A stretch of DNA of 64,000 bases from Aureimonas sp. Leaf427 (GTDB taxonomy: Bacteria > Pseudomonadota > Alphaproteobacteria > Rhizobiales > Rhizobiaceae). Numbering within the stretch: the first letter of the stretch is position 1; each line of letters begins with the position of its first letter. Below the pieces are notes generated by a model. The model was given only the letters and a program-made list of their open reading frames with translations, was not told the DNA's origin and ran no database searches. Both the position numbers and the translations under genes were made by a program. Positions 57,902 through 64,000 of this stretch are shown piece by piece. The stretch spans positions 248,457-312,456 of the forward strand of contig NZ_LMQW01000023.1 of the NCBI RefSeq assembly GCF_001425485.1, given 5' to 3'.

Positions 57902-58839
57902 CAGCCCACTCCAGGATCACGCCCGACCTTGCCGGCAGCGCCATCCGCAAGCGGGTGGTGATCGGCATCGCTTCGGCCGGACGGCCCGCGATCCTCGCGG
58001 AGACGGTCCGGCATATCGCGACGACGCTCCATCCGCCTGCGGATGAGATTCTGGTCTGCACCCCGACGGCGGAAGACGCGCTTCATCTTCCCGAGCTCGC
58101 CCATCTTAGGGTCGTCGTCGGCCAGCGCGGCCTCTGCGTTCAGCGCAATGCCCTACTCGACGCGGCCGAGACGGCCGATCTCATCATCTTCTTCGACGAC
58201 GACTTCTTTCCCGCCGCCGACTTCGTCGAGCGGACGCTCACGCTGTTCGACCGGCGGCCGGATGTCGCCATCGCGACCGGCAACGTCGTTCTCGACGGCA
58301 TTCACGGGGCGGGCGTGAGCTTCGGCGAGGCGCGGGAGACGCTGGCGCGAACGCCAGCCCAGGCTCATTCCGTTGCCGACACCTACAATGCCTATGGCTG
58401 CAACATGGTCGTCAGGATGGATCTCGTGCGCGAGCACGGGCTTCGCTTCGACGAGAGGCTGCCGCTCTACGGCTGGCTGGAAGACCTGGACTTCAGCCGA
58501 CGCATCGCGGCCTACGGTCGTTCGGTCCGCTGCACCGACATGGTCGGCGTCCATCTCGGCGTGAAGTCGGGCCGACAGCCCGGCCTGAGGCTGGGCTATT
58601 CGCAGATCGCCAACCCCTGGTACATGCTGGGCAAGCGGACGATGTCCGGTTCGCGCGTCACGCTGCAGATCGCCCGGCATCTTCTGGCGAACGCCGCCGG
58701 CGTGCTTCGGCGCGACGCGACGATCGACCGGTGGGGCCGTCTCAAGGGCAATCTCCGGGCGATCGGCGACATCCTTCTGAGACGCTGCTCGCCGGAGCGA
58801 ATCCTGTCCTTCGACGCTCAGCGCAAGCCGGCCTCCTGA
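57898..58839 (+). CDS. Glycosyltransferase family 2
   Basis: GT-A glycosyltransferase (313 aa), translationally coupled to the co-polymerase (ATGA). The N-terminal VVIGIASAGRPAILAETVRH and the metal motif IIFFDDDFFP are clear, with an acceptor-side motif LYGWLEDLDFSRRI (ED). It should add one sugar of the repeat unit on the cytoplasmic face. The same DNA has a longer overlapping frame from 56806, which is only a shadow of the co-polymerase gene. Confidence 0.88.
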   Translation: MTAHSRITPDLAGSAIRKRVVIGIASAGRPAILAETVRHIATTLHPPADEILVCTPTAEDALHLPELAHLRVVVGQRGLCVQRNALLDAAETADLIIFFDDDFFPAADFVERTLTLFDRRPDVAIATGNVVLDGIHGAGVSFGEARETLARTPAQAHSVADTYNAYGCNMVVRMDLVREHGLRFDERLPLYGWLEDLDFSRRIAAYGRSVRCTDMVGVHLGVKSGRQPGLRLGYSQIANPWYMLGKRTMSGSRVTLQIARHLLANAAGVLRRDATIDRWGRLKGNLRAIGDILLRRCSPERILSFDAQRKPAS

Positions 58840-59063
58840 GGCCTGTCGGGGCCCGACGGGCGCGAGTTTTCGTCGGGCCGCCGGTTCGCTCGATCCGGTC
58901 GACATCGCCGCGACGGAGGCGACGATCGCCGGCGGAGAAGGGCTGCGGTGCTCCGCGTCGGCCGATCCGACGCGCCTTCGATTTACGCTTCACGCGTCTC
59001 GCGGACGCGGTGCCTCAGGAAAATGCGGATGCTCCCGGCGCTTTCAAATGGCAGTTTGATCCC

Positions 59064-60530
59064 ATGATCCTTGAGCCGATTGGCATCGCAACGATCGTCG
59101 TCGGCATCCTGACGCTGATCTACGGAATCGGCTTCGGACTCACCGTGATGTTCTGCACGCTCGCCGTCGGATCGGCAGCGGCGATCAATCTGACGGCGGT
59201 CGGCAATTCCAGCATCCAGCCGAGCCACCTCCTCGTCCTCTTCATCACGGCCGCAGCGCTTCTGAAGCCGCGCGTGTTCCAGGCCGCCCTGGTCAGCCTG
59301 AAATATCCGGGCCCCGGCTTCTGGTTCGCGGGCTTCGTTCTCTACGGCGTCTTCACCAGCTACTTCCTGCCCCGGATCTTCGTCGGCGAGACGCTGGTCT
59401 ATTCGGCGGCCCGCAACGCCGCCGGCGCCGCGTCGATCGTGACCGGCCCGCTGCAGCCTGCGACCACCAACATCACGCAAACCGTCTATCTGATGGGAAG
59501 CCTCTGCTGCTACGCTCTGGTGTCGGGCTACGCCTCGCTCGGGCGCGTGAACTTCCTGGCAAAAGCGCTCTGCGGCGCAGCGCTGACCTGCCTCTTGCTG
59601 GCGCTTTTCGACGTCGCGACCTTCGCGACCGACACGCAGTATCTGATGGAATTCCTGCGAAACGCGAATTACTCGATCATGATCGAGGCCGAGATCGGCG
59701 GATTGAAGCGGATCGTCGGCGCTTTCCCGGAGGCCAGTTCCTACGGCGCCTGCGCGGTCTCGCTCTTCGCCTTCGTCATCATCATGAAGATCGAGCGGTT
59801 TCGCTTTCCCGGGCTTGGCCTCATCACCCTGGCGCTCGGCGTCACTGTGATCTTCAGCACGGCGACGACGGCCTATGTGGCGATGCTCGTCCCGATCTTC
59901 TGCACCTTCGCCTTCTGCATCGTCTGCATCGTCAAACAGAAGGCGACGTTCAACCACGTCTCCTTTCTCGTCTTCGGCCTCCTCGTCGTTCCGCCGCTGA
60001 CGCTCGGCCTCATGCTGATCCCCTCGGTCTGGGAAACGGTGACGACGCTCGTGGAGACGACGCTCGCCAACAAGCTGGCCACCGATTCCGGCATCGAGCG
60101 GATGGCCTGGAACAAGGCGGCGCTGATCTCCTTCCTGGACACGTACGGCTTCGGCGCGGGCCTCGGGAGCGTGCGCACGTCGAGCTTCCTGACGGCGCTT
60201 CTCTCCAATGTCGGCATCGTCGGAACGCTGCTCTTCGGCTGCTTCAGCTTCAGCCTCGTGCGGACGGTTCTCTTCCAGGGCAGAGGCACGCGCATGGAGC
60301 GCTCGATCGGCATGGCGGCGCTCTTCGCGGCTCTGACGCAGGCGGCCGCCTCGGTGATCTCCGGGACAGTGGTGGATCTCGGCCTCTTGTTCAGCGCCAC
60401 GGCCGGCCTCGCCGCCGGCTCCGCGGCCATGGCGCAGCGGTCCCTGCCGCAGTCGGACCCCGCCGAGACCGCGCCCGTCGCCGTCCCGCAGCCCCTGGCG
60501 CCGTCTCTGCAATGGAGCGCTTCGTCCTGA
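59064..60530 (+). CDS. Wzy-like polysaccharide polymerase / O-antigen ligase family
   Basis: Integral membrane protein (488 aa from this ATG) with about 10-12 hydrophobic segments and a large loop (about 90-150) containing YFLPRIFVGETLVYSAARNAAG, a pattern of the O-antigen ligase/polymerase family such as ExoQ. A later loop contains ERMAWNKAALISFLDTYGFGAGLGSVRTSS, the typical GxGxGS/T region. It is the only polymerase candidate in the cluster. The frame is open to 58731 and a GTG near 59008 is possible, but the ATG at 59064 gives the natural membrane start; no good ribosome binding site is visible for it. Confidence 0.85.
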   Translation: MILEPIGIATIVVGILTLIYGIGFGLTVMFCTLAVGSAAAINLTAVGNSSIQPSHLLVLFITAAALLKPRVFQAALVSLKYPGPGFWFAGFVLYGVFTSYFLPRIFVGETLVYSAARNAAGAASIVTGPLQPATTNITQTVYLMGSLCCYALVSGYASLGRVNFLAKALCGAALTCLLLALFDVATFATDTQYLMEFLRNANYSIMIEAEIGGLKRIVGAFPEASSYGACAVSLFAFVIIMKIERFRFPGLGLITLALGVTVIFSTATTAYVAMLVPIFCTFAFCIVCIVKQKATFNHVSFLVFGLLVVPPLTLGLMLIPSVWETVTTLVETTLANKLATDSGIERMAWNKAALISFLDTYGFGAGLGSVRTSSFLTALLSNVGIVGTLLFGCFSFSLVRTVLFQGRGTRMERSIGMAALFAALTQAAASVISGTVVDLGLLFSATAGLAAGSAAMAQRSLPQSDPAETAPVAVPQPLAPSLQWSASS

Positions 60531-60713
60531 AGACGCAAGATCGTCGCAACGGCCCGTCCGGCTGCCGCAACGAGGAAAACCTTCGAGGATACCGCGGCGG
60601 GCGAAATGCTCCGGCCGCCAACCATCCTCGGCCTTGCAGACGGCCCGGTCGCGACCAGATGCCATCGAGGCCAAGCGCGACCCGGCTTCGCCCCTGCCTG
60701 TCAAGGATTTGCG

Positions 60714-61982
60714 ATGAAGCTCCGTTCCGCCTGCCTCGCATCCCTTCTGGTCCTCGGCGCCGTCCTACCGGCGGCGGCGCAGGCGGATCTCGCCTGCGAA
60801 GCGGCGGCGCCTGCCGATGCGCTGCTTTCGTCCTTCGGCATGAACACGCACATGCAGCAGGGCTGGCAGTATAGCGACGCGCGGAAGACCGTCGCGGTGC
60901 TCAAAGACCTCGGCATCACGCAGGTTCGGGAAGCCTTCGTGGGCCTCGGCCATGAAGGCCTCGAATACGCGGCCCAGCAGGGCATCCGCTTCCTCTACTT
61001 CATCCCCGGCGGGGATATCGGCGAGCAACTGGCCGGGCTGGAAGCCTGGGAGAAGCGCTATCCCGGCTCGATCCTCGCGATCGAAGGGCCGAACGAGGTC
61101 AACAACTGGCCGATCGCCCATCGCGGCCTCACCGGCATCCCGGCGGCTCAGGCGTTTCAGAAGGAGCTCTACGAAGGGGTCCATGCCAGCGAGGTGCTGC
61201 GCAGCATTCCGGTCCTCGCTCTGACGTCCTGGCCGGTCTTCATCAACCACAGCGATATCGGCAATGTGCACGCCTATTCGCGCGATGGCGGCTTCATGAG
61301 TTCCAGGATCGTCGCCGCCATCCTGGACGAGCAGACGCTCAATCCGCCGGCCAAGACGATCTGGATGACGGAGGCCGGCTATCACACGCATCTCGGCGAG
61401 GATTACGACGAAGGCGTCTCGGAAGCGCTGCAGGCGAAGATGGCGACGACCATGTTCCTCAGCGCCTTCGCCCGCGGCCTCCCCAAGACCTTCTATTATC
61501 AGCTCGCCAATCAATATACCGACCCGAACGACCAACAGGCCTATTTCGGCCTGGTGGACCAGAGCTGGGCGCCGAAGCCGGCCTTTACGGCGCTGAAGTC
61601 GATGATCGCCATTGTGCGGGATGCAGCCGGGTCGCAGGCCGCCACCGCCGCCTCGCTTCGCTACGCACTGGACGGACTGCCGGAGACGGCGCAGCACAAG
61701 GCCTTTCGCACGAGCGCGGGCGAGTGGCTGATCGCCGTCTGGAACGAGCCGGAGGACATCTGGGACAGGGCCGGCAATATCGAACTGCCCGTTCCGAGCG
61801 CCGACGTCACGCTACGGCTGGGCGAGCCCGCCTCGGACATGGCGCTCTACGACCCGCTGGTCGGCACCTCGGCGGTCCGGACGGTGCGCGATGCTCCGCA
61901 GCTCTCGTTCCCCCTCTCCAGTTCTCCCCTCTTCATCCGCATCAAACCCATGCCCCGAGCCACGCCCGCTTCGGATTGCTGA
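60714..61982 (+). CDS. Secreted glycoside hydrolase, second clan GH-A-like protein
   Basis: A 422-aa protein with a signal peptide (~1-23, MKLRSACLASLLVLGAVLPA then AAQA) and a TIM-barrel glycosidase-like part. Acid/base candidate Glu128 in EGPNEVNNW and nucleophile candidate Glu220 in WMTEAGYHT. From about 325 a smaller C-terminal beta domain follows. The ATG has AAGGA 7 bases upstream. It follows the polymerase gene after 183 bases. It shares the GN/PNE plus TE pattern with the hydrolase at 54498, but the two are not close copies. Confidence 0.8.
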   Translation: MKLRSACLASLLVLGAVLPAAAQADLACEAAAPADALLSSFGMNTHMQQGWQYSDARKTVAVLKDLGITQVREAFVGLGHEGLEYAAQQGIRFLYFIPGGDIGEQLAGLEAWEKRYPGSILAIEGPNEVNNWPIAHRGLTGIPAAQAFQKELYEGVHASEVLRSIPVLALTSWPVFINHSDIGNVHAYSRDGGFMSSRIVAAILDEQTLNPPAKTIWMTEAGYHTHLGEDYDEGVSEALQAKMATTMFLSAFARGLPKTFYYQLANQYTDPNDQQAYFGLVDQSWAPKPAFTALKSMIAIVRDAAGSQAATAASLRYALDGLPETAQHKAFRTSAGEWLIAVWNEPEDIWDRAGNIELPVPSADVTLRLGEPASDMALYDPLVGTSAVRTVRDAPQLSFPLSSSPLFIRIKPMPRATPASDC

Positions 61983-62736
61983 CGGCAGGTTCGGCTTCGA
62001 CCGAGTGCGGGTCAAGACGCAAGATCCTGTCGGAACATCCGCGACGGGGGTCCGCTCCATGCGCCCTGACAGACCGCGCCCATCGCGCCCTCCGCGCGAT
62101 GTGACAACCTAGAATGATTCGAATCGGGGCCATTGCCCCGGTCGCTTGCATCCCGCGAACACGTTCCCGGCATGAGACGGTCCCCGACGCGCCCGCGCCG
62201 AGCTGTGCCAGCTTCAGCGGTCGGCAAAACAAATAAACCCTTCAAGCGACTGGAAAACTCTCTTCCCCACGCGACGAAACCGGTCGGAGCGCGTTCGCAC
62301 TCGGTCGGGCCGATTGAACGAATATCATCGCCAATAGTTACCGAGAGCCTCTTTTGCCGCAGTGCAAAATATCTTAAATTGGAAATGGCATGCATAAGAA
62401 TAGGCAGGCTGACCTACTAAATAATAATACAGCAATACCAATGCCGGATATCGGCCTATGCATGTTTTAAAGCTGGCAAATCGAAATAACTGCCGAGTTT
62501 ACCGGCGAACGTCTTCAAGAGAACTGGCGGAACTTGCTGCACCATTGTGGTATCGCCTGCTCGATATGTTTTCCCATTTTGAGACATTCATGAAATCGGA
62601 GCATCGTTCACTTTGCCGCGATCGTCATTGTTATGCTTTGAAATGAAAAAAATCCAAAACGATGCCCGAAGCGTCTTGCATCGTGTAACCGTATAGAGCA
62701 TCAGTAACCTAAGATTAACCTATAGGGATCAGCGCA
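61983..62736. promoter_or_regulatory. AT-rich leader region before the exoY-type gene
   Basis: About 750 bases without a supported gene. From about 62300 to 62736 the base composition changes visibly to AT-rich, with AATAATAATA, several ATGCAT palindromes (62380-62465) and a GCCGG-ATATCGGC near-palindrome at 62450. This is unlike the surrounding DNA and suggests either a long regulated promoter with AT-hook/H-NS/MucR-type binding, or foreign DNA. A short frame at 62458-62646 here has no family character. Confidence 0.5.
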
Positions 62737-63414
62737 ATGGACGCGTCACCTAATTCGCAAGCAGCGGAATTGAGCGATGCACCTCTCAAGTCCATCACGC
62801 GCAACGGCGATACTTTTAAGAGAATTTTCGATATCGTCGCAGCAGCCGGTATCATCATTTTCATAAGCCCGATCTACATCATGATCGCCCTGCTGGTAAA
62901 ACTGACCGATCCCGGTCCGGTTTTTTACTCGCATCGCCGTATCGGTCGCGACGGCAAGTCATTCGGTTGCTTGAAATTCCGGACGATGGTTTCGAACGGT
63001 GACAAGGTTCTGGCGGATTACTTCCTCAACAATCCAGAGGCGGCAGCCGAATGGAATACGATGCGGAAGCTGCGACATGATCCTCGCGTAACGGCAATCG
63101 GACGCATTCTTCGCAAGTTTAGCCTTGATGAGATCCCGCAGTTGCTCAATGTGCTGCGCGGCGAAATGAGCTTGGTCGGCCCTCGTCCCGTCATGGCCGA
63201 CGAACTTGTTCACTACGGACTCAACAAGCACCTCTATTTCCGCGTCCGTCCGGGCCTCACCGGCCTGTGGCAGATCAGCGGGCGCAGCGATCTCTCCTAC
63301 GAGAAGCGCGTCGAGCTCGATTGCCAGTATGTCGAGAACTGGCATTTCGGTCACGATCTGGTGATCATGGCGAGGACGATCCCGGTCGTCTGCTCGACCA
63401 AGGGCAGTTGCTGA
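62737..63414 (+). CDS. Initiating sugar transferase (ExoY/PssA-like)
   Basis: Bacterial sugar transferase (225 aa) that should transfer a hexose-1-phosphate to undecaprenyl phosphate, the first step of exopolysaccharide assembly. KRIFDIVAAAGIIIFISPIYI is the membrane hairpin, and the catalytic core shows FRTM, RKFSLDEIPQLLNVLRG and MSLVGPRP, then RPGLTGLWQISGR. It resembles the ExoY (galactose-1-phosphate) group, but the sugar is not certain. An AGGGAT precedes the ATG, and an intrinsic terminator follows the gene. Confidence 0.93.
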   Translation: MDASPNSQAAELSDAPLKSITRNGDTFKRIFDIVAAAGIIIFISPIYIMIALLVKLTDPGPVFYSHRRIGRDGKSFGCLKFRTMVSNGDKVLADYFLNNPEAAAEWNTMRKLRHDPRVTAIGRILRKFSLDEIPQLLNVLRGEMSLVGPRPVMADELVHYGLNKHLYFRVRPGLTGLWQISGRSDLSYEKRVELDCQYVENWHFGHDLVIMARTIPVVCSTKGSC

Positions 63415-63466
63415 TCGGAAGATCGACGCTCTGGTTTCAAGCCTCGAACGGCTCATCGCGCGGTTG

Positions 63467-63501
63467 AAACGCCCGGCATCCTTGCGATTGTGGGCGTTTT
63501 T
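63467..63501 (+). terminator. Intrinsic terminator of the exoY-type gene
   Basis: An 8-bp stem (AAACGCCC 63467-63474 with GGGCGTTT 63492-63499) closes a 17-base loop and runs into further T, about 50 bases after the stop. Confidence 0.55.
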
Positions 63502-63839
63502 CGCGTCGTGTGTTGGACGAGATGGCGAAACGCCAGCTTTTCGGGTCATGGTTCGGCATAGGTGATCTCTATCGAGGCACCTCGTGGCGGGCGGCTGGCC
63601 GCCCCCCCATCGCCGCCGCTTTCCCCTACCCTCGGGCGACAGCTCGCTGCGCAGAGGGCGGATCGTCCCGACACCGGGAAGTCGGGTGCAACAGGCATCT
63701 ACGTTCGCCCGAGATCGTCCAGGCACATGCCTGACGCTCGAAGTCGGAGGTCGCAGGGCGTCGATCGGCGGGCTGTTTCACCGTCCGCGTCGCATTCGCT
63801 TCGGTCTCTGGGAGAGCGCGCTCTGGCGACGTTCCGGTA

Positions 63840-63878
63840 GGGGATCGGGTTGGCGAAAACTCACCGCCCCCGATCCCC
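63840..63878 (-). terminator. Inverted repeat behind the right-edge gene
   Basis: GGGGATCGGG (63840-63849) and CCCGATCCCC (63869-63878) form a perfect 10-bp stem with a 19-base loop, 6 bases after the stop of the minus-strand frame ending at 63885. No T-run follows on that strand. Confidence 0.4.
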
Positions 63879-63884
63879 GTCGTT

Positions 63885-64000
63885 TCAGATGTAGATCACC
63901 AGCAAGACGATCAGCAGCCAAAACACGGCTGCCGCCCAAAGGCTGATGACGACTCCACGGAAAGGCCCGCGCAAACTAAGCGGCACCACGACAACGGTAC
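63885..64000 (-). CDS. C-terminal end of a membrane protein, cut by the window edge
   Basis: A minus-strand frame open at the right edge ends VISLWAAAVFWLLIVLLVIY then I and stop. It is one hydrophobic helix near the C-terminus, preceded by a basic LSLRGPFRG. It may be the tail of a longer protein or a small membrane peptide; GTG codons close to the edge could be starts. The family cannot be told. Confidence 0.4.
   Translation of the reverse strand, partial: TVVVVPLSLRGPFRGVVISLWAAAVFWLLIVLLVIYI

Larger units (their letters stand above)
63415..63884. other. Gap at the right end
   Basis: About 470 bases. Apart from the terminator above and the inverted repeat at 63840-63878, I see no gene. 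Confidence 0.45.

Noticed and set aside
62458-62646. 62-codon frame in the AT-rich region before the exoY-type gene
   Set aside because: No ribosome binding site and no recognisable sequence; AT-rich DNA gives ATG starts by chance.

Overview
The window looks like chromosome of an alphaproteobacterium of the order Hyphomicrobiales (Rhizobiales). The evidence is the high-GC codon use, the conserved block pyrC-plsY-dprA-topA-rnr-DUF983-NUDIX-MFS-rpmG-pleD-divK-DUF3572-dinB, the block dnaE/lolD-lolC-proS-DUF1467-(mce)-rnj-birA, and a complete 14-gene nuo operon containing extra reading frames. A family such as Aurantimonadaceae is a guess from gene order and protein flavour, not something the sequence proves.

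Layout. (1) 1-15,000: housekeeping genes: the 3' end of dihydroorotase, the PlsY acyltransferase, DprA, topoisomerase I, RNase R, a NUDIX protein without a normal start codon, an MFS transporter, ribosomal protein L33, the PleD/DivK cell-cycle signalling pair and the DinB polymerase. (2) 15,000-25,800, mostly minus strand: the replicative polymerase DnaE, the LolD-LolC lipoprotein exporter, prolyl-tRNA synthetase, DUF1467, an internally deleted remnant of methylmalonyl-CoA epimerase, RNase J and BirA. (3) 25,800-42,750, minus strand: nuoA to nuoN for respiratory complex I. Extra genes sit between nuoC/nuoD (GFA-type zinc protein), nuoD/nuoE (Uma2), nuoF/nuoG (pentapeptide repeats) and nuoH/nuoI (66-residue membrane protein), and NuoE carries a long C-terminal extension. 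(4) 43,500-43,850: tRNA-Asp and tRNA-Val, diverging. (5) 43,850-64,000: accessory region with long gaps. It holds an L-2-hydroxyglutarate-oxidase-like flavoprotein and then an exopolysaccharide cluster: outer-membrane export protein, two GT4 and two GT2 glycosyltransferases, Wzx-type flippase, Wzy-type polymerase, Wzc/ExoP-type chain-length protein, ExoY-type initiating sugar transferase and two secreted clan GH-A-like glycoside hydrolases.

The cluster in part 5 has every class expected of a Wzx/Wzy-dependent pathway. ExoY would load the first sugar on undecaprenyl phosphate, the glycosyltransferases would extend it, the flippase would turn it over, the polymerase and co-polymerase would build the chain, and the ExoF-like protein would carry it outward, while the two exported hydrolases could trim or release it. 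Its co-polymerase has lost the P-loop lysine and has no tyrosine tail, so the usual phosphorylation cycle probably does not run. The most notable observations are this degenerate co-polymerase with its hydrolase pair, the in-frame deleted mce minigene, the start-less NUDIX gene, the extra members of the nuo operon and an orphan intrinsic terminator upstream of proS.
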